64,000 nt of DNA from Singulisphaera acidiphila DSM 18658 (lineage in GTDB: Bacteria > Planctomycetota > Planctomycetia > Isosphaerales > Isosphaeraceae). How positions within the stretch are numbered: position 1 is the stretch's first letter; each line of letters opens with the position of its first letter. The translations under genes and the position numbers were made by a program. This document shows, piece by piece, positions 1 through 9,968 of this stretch. The stretch is taken from assembly GCF_000242455.2 (NCBI RefSeq), contig NC_019892.1, positions 2,046,001 through 2,110,000 on the forward strand, written 5' to 3'. The notes under the pieces are model-generated. The model was not told the DNA's origin and searched no databases. It saw nothing but the letters and a program-made list of their open reading frames with translations.

Positions 1-900
1 TCCTGGCACGACGCGGCGATCGCGAGCATTCACGGCCGGCCGACCGCATCAGTCTTGATCCCGCTCCTCGGGGCACCGAAGATCGGCCTCTTCACCCAGG
101 ATGGTTCGAGCCCCGCTGCGGTTGCCGAGTTCTTCCTGGAACGCGGCCTCGACGACTACCAGGCCTGGGTCTGCGAAGATCTCGGGAGCCCGGCCGAATG
201 CGTCACGATGTTGCCATTGCAGGACCTCCCGAACCGTCGGTTCGGCGACCTGAACTTCATGGTCCTGATCCGTCATGATCGCGACGAGGGTAAGGGGCCG
301 CATCAATGCTCCACTCCCCGGCCCGTCGTTCCGGCCGACAACCTGTTCGCTCGGCCTGCGAGCGGTCCCGTGCTCTTGACCCACCAGGATGTTCGTTCCG
401 TCGTCCTGAATCGCTTCGACGACCTTCGTCCTGGCCCGATCTGGGACCTGGGCGCAGGGCTCGGGGGGGTCTCGGTCGGTCTGGCCAATCAGTTCCCCGC
501 GCATGACGTGCTTGCCGTCGAACGATCGCCCACCCAGCTCGAATATCTCCGGATGAACCGAGCACGGTTCAACGCCTGGAACTTGCGGATCATCCACGGC
601 ACCGCTCCCGAAGCCATTGGCGACGAACCGGCTCCCGCCGCTGTCTTCCTCGGGGGTTCGGGAAGTCAGCTCGACCCTATCCTCGACCTTGTCTTCGATC
701 GGCTCGTCCCGGAAGGGATCTTCGTGGCGAACTTCGTCGGCCTTGAGAACCTGGCGCGGACGTTGGAGCGGCTCCAAAGCGAAGGTTGGTCGCCGACGGT
801 ATCGCAGTTACAGGTCAGTCCCGGGCAGGATCTGGCGGGGCTGACGACGTTCGTGCCACAACGGCCGGTCTGGATTGTCCGGGGCCGACGACCTGCCTGA
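1..900 (+). CDS. cobL: Precorrin-6Y C5,15-methyltransferase (decarboxylating), CobL/CbiET fusion, 5'-truncated by the window
   Basis: The frame is open from base 1, so only the last 299 residues are present. The first ~85 residues match the C-terminal part of the CbiE tetrapyrrole methylase lobe (SVLIPLLGAPKIGLFTQDGS; MLPLQDLPNRRFGDLNF). From about residue 120 comes the CbiT lobe with a SAM-binding motif I (WDLGAGLGGVSVGLA) and the GGSGSQLDPIL segment. The fused enzyme methylates C5 and C15 of precorrin-6Y and decarboxylates the acetate side chain in cobalamin synthesis. It acts in the cytoplasm. No other cob gene is visible in the window; any partners would lie upstream. Seen: two-lobe order and motifs. 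Known: CobL family chemistry. Confidence 0.9.
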   Translation, partial: SWHDAAIASIHGRPTASVLIPLLGAPKIGLFTQDGSSPAAVAEFFLERGLDDYQAWVCEDLGSPAECVTMLPLQDLPNRRFGDLNFMVLIRHDRDEGKGPHQCSTPRPVVPADNLFARPASGPVLLTHQDVRSVVLNRFDDLRPGPIWDLGAGLGGVSVGLANQFPAHDVLAVERSPTQLEYLRMNRARFNAWNLRIIHGTAPEAIGDEPAPAAVFLGGSGSQLDPILDLVFDRLVPEGIFVANFVGLENLARTLERLQSEGWSPTVSQLQVSPGQDLAGLTTFVPQRPVWIVRGRRPA

Positions 901-916
901 TCAAGGACCGACTACG

Positions 917-1591
917 ATGGTGGAGCGCTCTGGGCTGACCGTGGCGGCGGGGCTCTGGGGGATCGCGTTCGTCGCCTTGGGGATGGCGGCGTTCACCACC
1001 AAGGCCGACGCCAAGGGAGTCATCGGCCTCACCAGTGTCGGACAGGTGCTCACTGTTCTCGCTTTGGTCATCGACAATGCCGACCACGACGCGCCGCGTT
1101 CCTTGGCCGGACGGTCTACGACGATTCTCTATCTGACCACCTTTCTGGTGGTCGAGCTGGTTGGGATGCTCCTTCTCCTGTTCATGGGGGAGCGAGACCT
1201 GTCCCTCTGGTTTGCGTTCGGGGCAAGCTTTTCGGTAGTCGGGATCGCGGTCACCTGGCGGAGGGTTCCTGGCGACAATGTCCTGGCCTGCCAGATCTTT
1301 CTCCACGCTGTGATCGTCGTCCCGCTCCTGGCGGCCCTCCCTGCCTTTCTGATCGACCTGACGCGGGATCAAGGAGGCAGCGGTGTTCCCCTGGGGCTGA
1401 CGACGATGAGTCTGACGGTCTTGGTCCTCAGCGCCGTCGCGATCCCGCTCCTGATCGTGGCGCTGCTCTCGGTCTTGGCGTACAACCTCTCGAGGCCCAG
1501 GCCGGAGCAGGACTTCCCGTGGGCCGTCCTGACGGCGCACCAGGTCTTGTTCGCCCTGATCGTGTTGCGGTGGGCCGGTGATGGCCTCTGA
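917..1591 (+). CDS. Multi-pass membrane protein of unknown function
   Basis: 224 residues. The ATG at 917 is preceded by AAGGA, 16 bases after the cobL stop, so it may be read with cobL. Six or seven hydrophobic segments are visible (for example WGIAFVALGMAAF, YLTTFLVVELVGMLLLLFM and VIVVPLLAALPAFLI). It has no soluble domain and I recognise no family. The last segments before the C-terminus are also hydrophobic. Function unknown; inner-membrane location is inferred from hydrophobicity only. Confidence 0.7.
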   Translation: MVERSGLTVAAGLWGIAFVALGMAAFTTKADAKGVIGLTSVGQVLTVLALVIDNADHDAPRSLAGRSTTILYLTTFLVVELVGMLLLLFMGERDLSLWFAFGASFSVVGIAVTWRRVPGDNVLACQIFLHAVIVVPLLAALPAFLIDLTRDQGGSGVPLGLTTMSLTVLVLSAVAIPLLIVALLSVLAYNLSRPRPEQDFPWAVLTAHQVLFALIVLRWAGDGL

Positions 1592-1601
1592 ACCTTTTGG
1601 T

Positions 1602-2888
1602 TCAGCGGACGAGGAGGGCCAGTCCAAAACCGCAGGTGAAGGCGATCGCCAAGGCCCCGATGGCCGCGAACAGGGCTCCCCTTGGCTTACGCTCGACGAA
1701 GCTGGCGAGTGGCTGGAACCAGTTCGGATACTTGGGTCGAACCGTGATGACGGCGGGGGGAGCGGCCACGGGGGGCGGTGCCGCCACGGCGGGAGACTGT
1801 GCCGGTGCTGGTTCTCGCTCCGGCGGAGGCGCGACGCGCTTGGTCTTGGGGCGAATCAGGGCCAGGAGCGCTTCGGACGCCTCGGTTGCGGTCTGGAACC
1901 GATCGCTCGGTCGGTGCGCCAGCAGCTTATCGACGATTTTCAAGAGGCCCGCGGGGAGATTGGGCTGCACTTCGGAAAGCGGAACCGGTCGGCCGCTGAT
2001 CCGCTTGCCCAGGCGCTCGATCGGATTCTCGCCGGGATAGGGCAAGCGGCCGGTCATCATGTGGTACATCGAGCAGCCGAGGCTGAAGAGATCGCTCCGC
2101 CCGTCGACGTCGCGGCCACAGGCCTGTTCCGGTGACATGTAGTCGACCGTGCCGACCGCGATCCCGTCGGCCGTCGCGAACGACGAGGCGTCGTCAGCCT
2201 CCATCAAGACGCCGAGTCCCAGGTCGAGGACCTTGATCTTGAAGTCATCGGTCAGGAGCAGGTTCGACGGCTTGACGTCGCGGTGAACAATCCCCTGTTC
2301 GTGCGCGTGGGCCAGGCCAAGCGCAGCCTGGGCCGCGTAGTTCACCATGTCGGGAGGAGCAATCGGCGACTGGCGAAACACCTGCGCCAGGCTCCGCCCT
2401 CGGACATACTCCATCACGATGTAGAGAATCTTGTTGAGCTGGTCGGCGTCGTAGGCGCGGACGACATTCGGGTGGTCGAGTCGCCCCACCAACTTCATCT
2501 CGCGATAGAAACGGGCCACGACCCGTTCGTTCGTCGCGATCTCAGGTGCAATGATCTTGAGCGCCACGACCCGGTCCATCATCAGATGGTGGGCCTTATA
2601 GACGCGTCCCATCGAACCTGAGCCGAGTCGGTCGAGGATGGCGTAACGACCTACGACCATCCCGTGCGTTTTGTTATTTAGGAATCGCTTCGTCTGATAC
2701 TCGGTGAGGACATTGTCCCTGACGAGCCGTGCCGCGAGTTCCTGGGAATCGTTGGGATACTCACCGCTGAGGACTTTGGCTTTGACGTCCTGGAATTGGC
2801 GGTCGGTTAGCACGCCCGCTGACCGGATGACCGGCAACAGGTCGAGAGGAATCTTATCCGACGGCTTCGGCTTCTCGAAGGTCGCCAT
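1602..2888 (-). CDS. Hanks-type serine/threonine protein kinase with C-terminal membrane anchor
   Basis: 428 residues from the ATG at 2888, chosen because GGTGGA precedes it by 6 bases. Residues ~15-75 form an N-terminal helical region often seen before planctomycete kinases. The kinase domain starts at ~82 with the glycine loop LGSGSMGRVYKA, the ATP-binding lysine in VVALKI (K111) and the catalytic loop HRDVKPSN. The metal-binding motif is DLG rather than DFG, and it is followed by the MSPEQA motif. A Pro/Ala-rich linker leads to one membrane helix at the extreme C-terminus (GALFAAIGALAIAFTCGF), with essentially nothing beyond it. It probably phosphorylates Ser/Thr on unknown cytoplasmic substrates while tethered to the inner membrane. 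Confidence 0.9.
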   Translation of the reverse strand: MATFEKPKPSDKIPLDLLPVIRSAGVLTDRQFQDVKAKVLSGEYPNDSQELAARLVRDNVLTEYQTKRFLNNKTHGMVVGRYAILDRLGSGSMGRVYKAHHLMMDRVVALKIIAPEIATNERVVARFYREMKLVGRLDHPNVVRAYDADQLNKILYIVMEYVRGRSLAQVFRQSPIAPPDMVNYAAQAALGLAHAHEQGIVHRDVKPSNLLLTDDFKIKVLDLGLGVLMEADDASSFATADGIAVGTVDYMSPEQACGRDVDGRSDLFSLGCSMYHMMTGRLPYPGENPIERLGKRISGRPVPLSEVQPNLPAGLLKIVDKLLAHRPSDRFQTATEASEALLALIRPKTKRVAPPPEREPAPAQSPAVAAPPPVAAPPAVITVRPKYPNWFQPLASFVERKPRGALFAAIGALAIAFTCGFGLALLVR

Positions 2889-3270
2889 GGCGATTCCACC
2901 CGGTCTCTTTCCGGCGTCCATTTCCACTGAAAATCGTGAGGCGAAGCCCACAGCTTCGCCAGCCATCCGACGATACCACAGGAATCACGGAACCTCAAAG
3001 AATCTGTTCGTGGGAACGAAAGGCAGTTCCGGCGCGGCCTTACTCTTGATTCGGTTGGCAAAATCCTCAGAATCAACCCGGCCCTCTGCGTCGTGAGGGG
3101 GCCTACCGGATTCGAAAAGTCAAACTGTTGTATCGCGGTCCTCTCTTTAGAGCGGAGCGGCGACTGGACATCGTTGCTGGCGACGACTACGATTTCGATC
3201 GATGCGCCGAGCCAGGTTCAATGCTTTCGAGGGACCGGTGCGTCCCGTTCGACCCCAAAGGAACATCGCA
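2889..3270. other. Divergent intergenic region
   Basis: This lies between the divergent kinase and HAD genes and should hold both promoters. I see no convincing -35/-10 pair, RNA gene or repeat in it. Confidence 0.5.
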
Positions 3271-4170
3271 ATGACGGCGTCAGCCGACCCGCAGTCGCCC
3301 CTTCGAGATTTTCGAAAGACTCAGGAATTCTTCATCGGCATCGACAGCGACGGCTGCGCCTTCGACACGATGGAGGTGAAGCACAAGGAATGCTTCATCC
3401 CCAACATCATCGAGTACTTCGGCTTGGCCGCCGTCTCGAAGTACGCGCGTGAAGCTGCGGAGTTCGTTAACCTCTACTCGCTTTGGCGGGGGATCAACCG
3501 CTTCCCCGCCCTGACCATGGCGCTCGACCTCTTGACCGAGCGTCCCGAAGTGGCTCGTCGAGGCTTCAAGGTGCCGAAGCTGACGGGCGTGAGAAGCTGG
3601 ATCGAACGCGAGACCAAGCTGGCCAACCCGACTCTGAAGGCTGAGGTCGCCAAGACCAACGACCCGGACCTCGCCCTCGCCTACGAGTGGAGCGAAGCTG
3701 TCAACCGGAAGGTCGGCGAGATCGTCCGCGACGTTCCTCCGTTCCCCTTCGTCCGGAAGTCGATCGAGGCCATGAGCGGCAAGGCCGATGTGATGGTGGT
3801 CTCGGCCACGCCTGGCGAGGCGCTGAACCGTGAATGGGAAGAGCACGGACTCAAGTCCCACGTCGCACTGATCGCCGGGCAAGAGATGGGGAGCAAGAAG
3901 GAACACCTCGGAATTGCCGCGGCCGATAAGTATGAGAAGACCAAGATCCTCATGATCGGCGATGCCCCCGGCGACCGCAAAGCGGCCGAAGCCAATCACG
4001 TACTCTTCTATCCGATCGACCCCGGTCAGGAAGACGAGTCCTGGCAGCGGTTCTACGAGGAGGCCCTGCCCCGCTTCTATGCGGGCACCTACGCCGGTGC
4101 CTACATGAACGAGCAGATCGCTCGTTTCGAAAAGTTGCTGCCCGAGTTGCCCCCTTGGAAAAAGGCCTGA
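3271..4170 (+). CDS. HAD-superfamily hydrolase
   Basis: 299 residues from the ATG at 3271, with AAGGA upstream. Motif I is FIGIDSDGCAFDTM (DxD, nucleophile in the first Asp). Motif II-like VMVVSATPGEAL (Ser/Thr) and motif III/IV ILMIGDAPGDRKAA (GDxxxD) complete a HAD Rossmann core. A helical cap insertion of ~150 residues lies between motifs I and II. It is likely a phosphatase or phosphotransferase on a small metabolite. The downstream neighbours are PPi-phosphofructokinase and 6-phosphogluconate dehydrogenase, so a sugar phosphate substrate is plausible but only inferred. The spacing to the next gene (78 bp) allows co-transcription. Confidence 0.85.
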   Translation: MTASADPQSPLRDFRKTQEFFIGIDSDGCAFDTMEVKHKECFIPNIIEYFGLAAVSKYAREAAEFVNLYSLWRGINRFPALTMALDLLTERPEVARRGFKVPKLTGVRSWIERETKLANPTLKAEVAKTNDPDLALAYEWSEAVNRKVGEIVRDVPPFPFVRKSIEAMSGKADVMVVSATPGEALNREWEEHGLKSHVALIAGQEMGSKKEHLGIAAADKYEKTKILMIGDAPGDRKAAEANHVLFYPIDPGQEDESWQRFYEEALPRFYAGTYAGAYMNEQIARFEKLLPELPPWKKA

Positions 4171-4248
4171 CTCGACTCACAGTGGCTCTGATTTCGTCAA
4201 CCATCGTCACTCCCTCAAACCCTCCGTCCCGTCGAAGGAAATCGTCTC

Positions 4249-5544
4249 ATGGCTGCTCGTAACGTCGTCGTTGCCCAATCCGGGGGACCGACCTGCGTCA
4301 TCAACAACTCGTTGCGCGGGATCGTCGAGACTTGCCGCCGCGACCCGAAGACCTTCGGCACCGTCTATGCCGGAAATTTCGGCATCGAAGGGGTCCTCAA
4401 GGAGGAGTTGATTGACTTGTCCGCCACCTCGGACGAGGAGATCGCCCTCCTGCGGACCTCCCCGGCGGCCGGGGGGATCGGCACCTGCCGGTACAAGCTC
4501 AAGAAGGGGCAGGACGAAGATTTTTCCCGCGTTGTCGACGTGCTCAAGGCTCACAACGTGGGATACTTTTTCTACATCGGGGGCAACGACTCCCAAGACA
4601 CCGCGCACAAGGTGAGCGAACTGGCGCGCGACCGTGGGCTCGAACTGGTCGCCACCGGCGTCCCCAAGACGATCGATAACGACCTGGGCGACGCCGAGTT
4701 CACCTTGCTCGACCACTCCCCCGGCTACGGCTCGGTCGCCCGCTACTACGCCCAGTATGTCCGGCAGGTGAACGAGGAGAATGCCGGGTCTTGTCCGGCC
4801 GACCCGGTGATCGTGATCCAGGCGATGGGCCGTAAGATCGGTTACATCCCGGCTGCCGCCCGCCTGGCCGACCCGCATCGCAAGATGCCGCTCCAGATCT
4901 ACCTGACCGAGTCCGGGGTCTCGCTTGAGCAGCTCGGTGAGAACGTCGTCAATCAGCTCAAGTCCGACGGCCGCTGCATCGTGGTTGTCAGCGAAGGCTT
5001 CGACGTCGGTGAGTACGGCGTGGCCCGCGATAACTTCGGCCACGTCCAGTACAGCTCGAGCCAGACGACCGTTGCACAGACTGTGGTCAACTATCTGAAC
5101 ACCTTGAAACTGCCGGTTCCCGGCAAAGCGCGCGGCCAGGTCCCCGGCACCGATCAGCGCAATGCGATCGCGTACGCCAGTGTGGTCGACCTTGACGAGG
5201 CTTACGGAGTCGGCTGCCACGCCGTCGAGATCGCCCGGAAAGAGGGGAACGGCTGGATGGCGACCATCCTCCGCGACCACACTCAGGCATCCTACAACGT
5301 CCGGTTCGACAAGGCTCCGCTGGAGAAGGTCGCTAACTCCGAGCGCTACTTCCCCAAGCACTGGATCGCCTCGAACCGGATCGACGTCACCGACGACTTC
5401 CTGGCCTATGCTCGTCCGCTGATCGGCGACGACTGGGTGAGCGTCCCCATGGTCGATGGCCTGGCCCGGTTCGCCCGGATCGAGAAGAAGCTGGCCCCCA
5501 AGCAGTTGAGCGAGTACGTGCCGCAGACCTATCGGAAGGCTTGA
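4249..5544 (+). CDS. pfp: 6-phosphofructokinase, pyrophosphate-type
   Basis: 431 residues. The N-terminal VVVAQSGGPTCVINNSLRG is the phosphofructokinase Rossmann start. YIGGNDSQDTAHK is the nucleotide/PPi loop with the GGND form in place of GGDGS. GVPKTIDNDL carries the Lys and catalytic Asp pattern associated with PPi-dependent enzymes. It interconverts fructose-6-phosphate and fructose-1,6-bisphosphate in the cytoplasm, reversibly if PPi-linked. The gene sits between the HAD hydrolase and 6-phosphogluconate dehydrogenase in the same orientation. ATP use cannot be excluded by reading alone. Confidence 0.9.
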   Translation: MAARNVVVAQSGGPTCVINNSLRGIVETCRRDPKTFGTVYAGNFGIEGVLKEELIDLSATSDEEIALLRTSPAAGGIGTCRYKLKKGQDEDFSRVVDVLKAHNVGYFFYIGGNDSQDTAHKVSELARDRGLELVATGVPKTIDNDLGDAEFTLLDHSPGYGSVARYYAQYVRQVNEENAGSCPADPVIVIQAMGRKIGYIPAAARLADPHRKMPLQIYLTESGVSLEQLGENVVNQLKSDGRCIVVVSEGFDVGEYGVARDNFGHVQYSSSQTTVAQTVVNYLNTLKLPVPGKARGQVPGTDQRNAIAYASVVDLDEAYGVGCHAVEIARKEGNGWMATILRDHTQASYNVRFDKAPLEKVANSERYFPKHWIASNRIDVTDDFLAYARPLIGDDWVSVPMVDGLARFARIEKKLAPKQLSEYVPQTYRKA

Positions 5545-5678
5545 GAGCCACGAGCCGTTGGGTCCCCCCCCTTAACGGCCCGCCGCGCCGAATCCATTCC
5601 GGCCGGGCACCTGTTGACAAATCGGTCGATCTAAACAAGTTTATTGTTTTCAATTATTGAGAAGGTCCGAGTTCCCCA

Positions 5679-7139
5679 ATGACGACACCTACCGCCGACA
5701 TCGGCCTGATTGGCCTTGCCGTGATGGGCGAAAACCTCGTCCTGAATATGGAGAGTCACGGCTTCACCGTCGCCGTCTTCAACCGCACGACCGCCAAGGT
5801 GGACGACTTCGTCAACGGCCGAGGCAAGGGCAAGAAGCTTGTCGGCTGTCATTCGGTCGAGGATCTGGTCAAGTCGCTCAAGAGCCCGCGCAAGATCATG
5901 ATCATGGTCAAGGCGGGGGCGCCCGTGGACCAGGTGATCGATGAGCTCGTGCCCCTGCTCGACCCCGGCGACATCCTGATCGACGGTGGCAACACCCATT
6001 ACCCCGACTCCACCCGGCGCACCCGTGACCTGAAGGCCAAGGGCTTGCAGTTCATCGGCACCGGCGTTTCGGGCGGCGAAGAAGGTGCGCTCAAAGGCCC
6101 TTCGATCATGCCTGGCGGCAATCCCGACGCCTGGCCGCACCTCAAGCCGATCTTCCAGGCGATCGCCGCCAAGGTCGACGACGGCACCCCTTGTTGCGAC
6201 TGGGTCGGGCCCGAAGGGGCGGGCCACTACGTCAAGATGGTCCATAACGGCATCGAATACGGCGACATGCAGTTGATCTGCGAAGCCTACCAGATGCAGC
6301 GGACCCTCCTCGGCATGGACGCACCCGCCATGCACGACGTCTTCGCACGCTGGAACAAGGGGCCGCTCGACAGCTACCTGATCGAGATCACCCGCGACAT
6401 CCTCGCCTACAACGACCCGGACAGCGGCAAGCCGATGGTCGACCTGATCCTCGACACCGCCGGCCAGAAGGGGACGGGCAAGTGGACCGTCACCTCGGCC
6501 CTCGACCTGGGGGTCCCGCTGACCCTGATCGCCGAGGCCGTCTTCGGGCGCTGCCTGTCGGCCCAGAAGGATGAGCGCAAGGCTGCCTCGAAGGTGCTGA
6601 AAGGCCCCTCGGCCAAGTTCACCGGCGATGCCAAGGCCCTGATCGACGACATCGAGATGGCCCTCTACGGCAGCAAGATCATCTCGTACGCGCAGGGCTA
6701 CGCCCTGATGAACGCGATGGCCAAGGAGGAAGGCTGGGAGATCAACAACGGTGGCGTTGCCCTGATGTGGCGAGGCGGCTGCATTATCCGAAGCGCCTTC
6801 CTCGGCAAGATCAAGGAAGCGTTCGACCGTGATCCGAAGCTCACGAACCTGATGCTCGATCCTTATTTCACGGGCGAGCTCGAAAAAGCCCAGGCGGGCT
6901 GGCGCCGCGTCTGCGCCGCGGCCATCACCCACGGGGTGCCGATCCCGGCCATGACCTCGGCCCTCTCCTACTTCGACGGCTATCGCACCGAGAATCTTCC
7001 CGCGAACCTGCTCCAGGCTCAGCGCGACTTCTTCGGTGCGCACACCTACGAGCGCATCGACAAGCCGCGCGGCCAGTTCTTCCACACCAACTGGACCGGC
7101 CGTGGTGGGACGACCGCGTCGTCGACCTACAACGTCTGA
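5679..7139 (+). CDS. gnd: 6-phosphogluconate dehydrogenase, decarboxylating
   Basis: 486 residues, normal length for the homodimeric long form. The N-terminal dinucleotide fold is [20 protein letters not shown], followed by VFNRTTAKV, typical of NADP+ specificity. The substrate region [21 protein letters not shown] and the catalytic Lys/His region [17 protein letters not shown] are intact. The C-terminal tail [15 protein letters not shown] is also typical. It oxidises 6-phosphogluconate to ribulose-5-phosphate and CO2 in the pentose phosphate pathway. ATG at 5689-side alternatives are unlikely because GAGAAGG precedes the chosen start. A terminator hairpin follows at 7180. Confidence 0.97.
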   Translation: MTTPTADIGLIGLAVMGENLVLNMESHGFTVAVFNRTTAKVDDFVNGRGKGKKLVGCHSVEDLVKSLKSPRKIMIMVKAGAPVDQVIDELVPLLDPGDILIDGGNTHYPDSTRRTRDLKAKGLQFIGTGVSGGEEGALKGPSIMPGGNPDAWPHLKPIFQAIAAKVDDGTPCCDWVGPEGAGHYVKMVHNGIEYGDMQLICEAYQMQRTLLGMDAPAMHDVFARWNKGPLDSYLIEITRDILAYNDPDSGKPMVDLILDTAGQKGTGKWTVTSALDLGVPLTLIAEAVFGRCLSAQKDERKAASKVLKGPSAKFTGDAKALIDDIEMALYGSKIISYAQGYALMNAMAKEEGWEINNGGVALMWRGGCIIRSAFLGKIKEAFDRDPKLTNLMLDPYFTGELEKAQAGWRRVCAAAITHGVPIPAMTSALSYFDGYRTENLPANLLQAQRDFFGAHTYERIDKPRGQFFHTNWTGRGGTTASSTYNV

Positions 7140-7179
7140 CGCCTTTGGTTTGAAAGAAAAATGCGGAAAAGCCAAAGGG

Positions 7180-7217
7180 GCCGCCTCGATCACTTCGGGG
7201 CGGCTTCCTCTTTTTTC
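7180..7217 (+). terminator. Rho-independent terminator after gnd
   Basis: A GCCGCC...GGCGGC stem (7180-7185 with 7199-7204) is followed within a few bases by a six-T run. It overlaps the last codons of the converging protease gene, so it may serve mainly the plus strand. Confidence 0.7.
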
Positions 7218-8320
7218 TCCGGGATTCGAAAGTGGCGCAGTTCATCGGCGGCGAGCCGGAGGTCGTTCCGCGGTCGCCAACGCTGAAGTTGGGCTAGCCG
7301 AGCCCGCACATGATCGCGGCGATCGAGCGAGAACGGGTGAGTCCGGCCGAAGGAAAAGAACGGATTGTCCGGCTGGTCGTTCTTCCGTTCGTGCAGACGC
7401 TCGAAGAAGCCGACCAACCCGCGAGGGTCATACCCCTCCTGGTAGAGCCAGGTGACCGCGGCGCAGTCCGCCTGGGTCTCATGCTCGGGCCGGAACGGAT
7501 TGACCAGCAGCCCGAACAATGCCGCTTGCTGCGTGAAGAATCGATCGAATGAGACCTCCATCGCGGGAGGACGAGAGTAGGTCGTCTCCGCGAGCTTGCT
7601 GCGACGCACGTAGCCATAGAGGTGGCCAAGGTCGAGGTGGGCAAGCTCATGAGCGACCACCCCGGCCACCGTCGCTTCGTCGGGTTCGTCGAGCAGTGCC
7701 GTGGTAAAGACGAGAAAGCCGCCGGGGAAGGACTGGCCGTCGGAGATCGGAGCATTGATCAGGGAAAGTTCGATCTTGGGATAGCGGTCGCGGTGTTTCA
7801 TCCGAGCGGCCAGTCGTTCTACGAGCGAGCGGAGGTACTCGAGCCGGATCCCCTCATCAACGACCTGGAATCCTCGTTGCTTCGCCTTGGCAAGATATTC
7901 GTCTCGCGCTCGGAGGCCTGCCCTCCGTTCCTCGGCTGTGCTCACTGACACCCCGCGCAGGGCAGGCTCTTCCATGCGGGCCAGTTCTCCGAGAAAATCG
8001 TTGAATCCGGTCGCGGGGTTTCGGGCGAAGCTTTCTCCCATCCGTTGGAACATCTCGGGCATTGAACGTGCAAGAGGGAGTGACGCGCGGCGCGGACTTG
8101 GGCAGGCGGGAGGCTCGTCCGGATCTCGTTGCCGGATGCGTCGGGATGCGGACTTGGCTTTGGGCACAGCCTTCTTTTGCGTCGCTTCAGTGGGCTTTGC
8201 TTCGACTGGAAGATCGGGATCGAGAGAACGATCAACGGCGGCCTGGAGGTCGCTTTGTGGGAACGCCAGGGTCAGTGGAAGCAAAGCTACAAAAATTCGG
8301 AAGCAGGGTGGTTGAGGCAT
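7190..8320 (-). CDS. Exported M48-family zinc metalloprotease
   Basis: 376 residues. The N-terminus (FRIFVALLPLTLAF) is a signal peptide, so export is likely. A charged Lys/Arg/Pro-rich spacer of ~70 residues follows. The peptidase domain carries VVAHELAHLDLGH (HExxH zinc motif) and a downstream ETQADCAAVTWLY, whose Glu would be the third zinc ligand as in M48 peptidases. Upstream is the GFLVFTTALLDEPDEATVAGV strand typical of the family. Substrate is unknown; envelope protein turnover is the usual role. It converges with gnd and diverges from the next kinase. Confidence 0.88.
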   Translation of the reverse strand: MPQPPCFRIFVALLPLTLAFPQSDLQAAVDRSLDPDLPVEAKPTEATQKKAVPKAKSASRRIRQRDPDEPPACPSPRRASLPLARSMPEMFQRMGESFARNPATGFNDFLGELARMEEPALRGVSVSTAEERRAGLRARDEYLAKAKQRGFQVVDEGIRLEYLRSLVERLAARMKHRDRYPKIELSLINAPISDGQSFPGGFLVFTTALLDEPDEATVAGVVAHELAHLDLGHLYGYVRRSKLAETTYSRPPAMEVSFDRFFTQQAALFGLLVNPFRPEHETQADCAAVTWLYQEGYDPRGLVGFFERLHERKNDQPDNPFFSFGRTHPFSLDRRDHVRARLAQLQRWRPRNDLRLAADELRHFRIPEKKEEAAPK

Positions 8321-8504
8321 GACCGGATTCCTGGGGCAATTCAGCGAAATTCAGGAATGAAATGGCCAGCTTTCCCTGTGAGCAAAGACGTCCGGACGCT
8401 TGACTTATTCGACGTGGATCGAACACTCTGAAGGTATTGGAACGCGAAGCCGAGAGGTAACAGGCCGATCCTCACCCTCGGGATGCGTCGGAAACGAGAG
8501 CGCT

Positions 8505-9968
8505 ATGAAGACCGGCACGGGCCGCTGCCCAAGTTGCGACGAACCGATCAGTGAAGGAACGCTCGTTCATCGCTGTTCCGTGCGCGGAGACATGACGATC
8601 CTCGACGACCGGTTTGGGGCCCCCAATCTGAAGCCGGACTTGCTTGGTGAGACCGTTGCGTACCAGGGGAACGTGCTCCTTCAGGCCAATGACTCCGGCT
8701 CCTCACTCCCTGATGAGTTTGACGACGGGTTCCCCGCCGTGGACGACCTGATCGACCAGACCCTCGGCCAGTACAAGCTGGAGTCGGTGGTTGGGCACGG
8801 GTCGATGGGGCGCGTCTACCGGGCCGAGCACCTTGGCCTGGCTCGCTCCTGCGCGATCAAGGTGATGAATCCAGGGCTCGTCGCCAAGCAACCGCAGATT
8901 CGCGAGCGGTTCTGGGCGGAAGCCCGAGCGGTCGCCAATCTGCTTCACCCGCATGTGGTGACGATCCATAACCTGGGGAGCGACCGGGGCTATCACTTCA
9001 TCGAGATGGAATATGTGGCCGGCGGCCTCAGCCTGAGTGAGTCGCTGATCCGCGAGGGCCCGTTCGACTCGGTGCGCGCGTCGACCCTGGTCCGTCAGGT
9101 GGTCCTGGCCCTTGGTGCCGCTCATCAGTCGGGGATGGTCCACCGCGACGTCAAGCCGTCCAACGTCCTGCTGACGGCCGCAGGTGACGCCAAGCTCGCC
9201 GATTTCGGCCTGGTGCGGCGGATCAGCGAATTGGAACGCGCGGGCGTTCCCGTGGCAGGCACTCCCACCTACATGGCGCCTGAGTTGTTCGCGGGCATTC
9301 CCGCCAGCCACCGCTCCGACATCTACGCGGTGGGGGTCATGTACTATTATCTGATCTCCGCCCGGCTTCCTTTTGTCTCGGACCAGATGGGCGAGTTGAT
9401 CTCGCTCCATCGTTTCGGCCGGGTTCCCGACGTCCGATCGATCATCCCGACGGTTTCCGATCACGTTCTTGAAATCCTGAAACGTTGTCTCGCCAAGCAC
9501 CCCGATGATCGCTACCAGTCGGCCGAAGACCTGGCCGATGATCTGCAAATTGCGGTCTACAACCTCCGCGAAACGGAAGCGCTTGTTCGCGAGAGCGTGG
9601 AAGGGCTCCACTGCTTCATTCAAGGCGGGCGTGACAATTATCGGATCCTGTTCGAGCTGCCCAACGACCGGCTCCAGGAAGTCTACCTCGAGGTCAGCCA
9701 GGGCGATCAGGGCCAGCGCATCCTCTCGGTCTTCTCGGTCTGTGGACCGGGCGATCCGAAGCACTACGAGTTCGCTCTCAAGCTCAACGACAAGCTGACT
9801 TACGGCAGCCTTTCCATCCGCAACGTGAATGGTCAGCCGATGTTCGTGATGACTCGTGCCTTCGCTCGCGACCTCGTTTGCGCCGCCGATGTCCGCGCCG
9901 CTCTGCTGGAGATCGCCCGCCGCGCCGACCACGTCGAGATGCAACTGACTAATGCCGACCTCTATTGA
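8505..9968 (+). CDS. Hanks-type serine/threonine kinase with an extra C-terminal domain
   Basis: 487 residues from the ATG at 8505. The N-terminus has a Cys pair (CPSC) and CSVRG, possibly a degenerate zinc ribbon. The kinase domain runs from about residue 88 (VVGHGSMGRVYRAEH), with CAIKVM, HRDVKPSN, a canonical DFG, and GTPTYMAPE. After the kinase, about residues 365-487 form a separate alpha/beta-looking region (YRILFELPNDRLQEVYLE...) of unrecognised family, with no membrane helix. It is probably a cytoplasmic regulator. The stop codon lies in the loop of a perfect hairpin. Confidence 0.9.
   Translation: MKTGTGRCPSCDEPISEGTLVHRCSVRGDMTILDDRFGAPNLKPDLLGETVAYQGNVLLQANDSGSSLPDEFDDGFPAVDDLIDQTLGQYKLESVVGHGSMGRVYRAEHLGLARSCAIKVMNPGLVAKQPQIRERFWAEARAVANLLHPHVVTIHNLGSDRGYHFIEMEYVAGGLSLSESLIREGPFDSVRASTLVRQVVLALGAAHQSGMVHRDVKPSNVLLTAAGDAKLADFGLVRRISELERAGVPVAGTPTYMAPELFAGIPASHRSDIYAVGVMYYYLISARLPFVSDQMGELISLHRFGRVPDVRSIIPTVSDHVLEILKRCLAKHPDDRYQSAEDLADDLQIAVYNLRETEALVRESVEGLHCFIQGGRDNYRILFELPNDRLQEVYLEVSQGDQGQRILSVFSVCGPGDPKHYEFALKLNDKLTYGSLSIRNVNGQPMFVMTRAFARDLVCAADVRAALLEIARRADHVEMQLTNADLY

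Noticed and set aside
815..1627. Minus-strand frame opposite the first membrane protein
   Set aside because: Gln/Arg/Asp-rich shadow sequence without motifs.
4207..5361. Long minus-strand frame opposite the phosphofructokinase gene
   Set aside because: Shadow of the real gene; sequence composition shows reversed codons only.
5614..5645. sigma-70 promoter before gnd
   Set aside because: TTGACA is present, but no acceptable -10 lies 16-18 bases downstream.
5631..7193. Very long open frame on the minus strand opposite gnd
   Set aside because: It mirrors a well-supported gene in high-GC DNA, lacks any family motif, and would overlap gnd completely.
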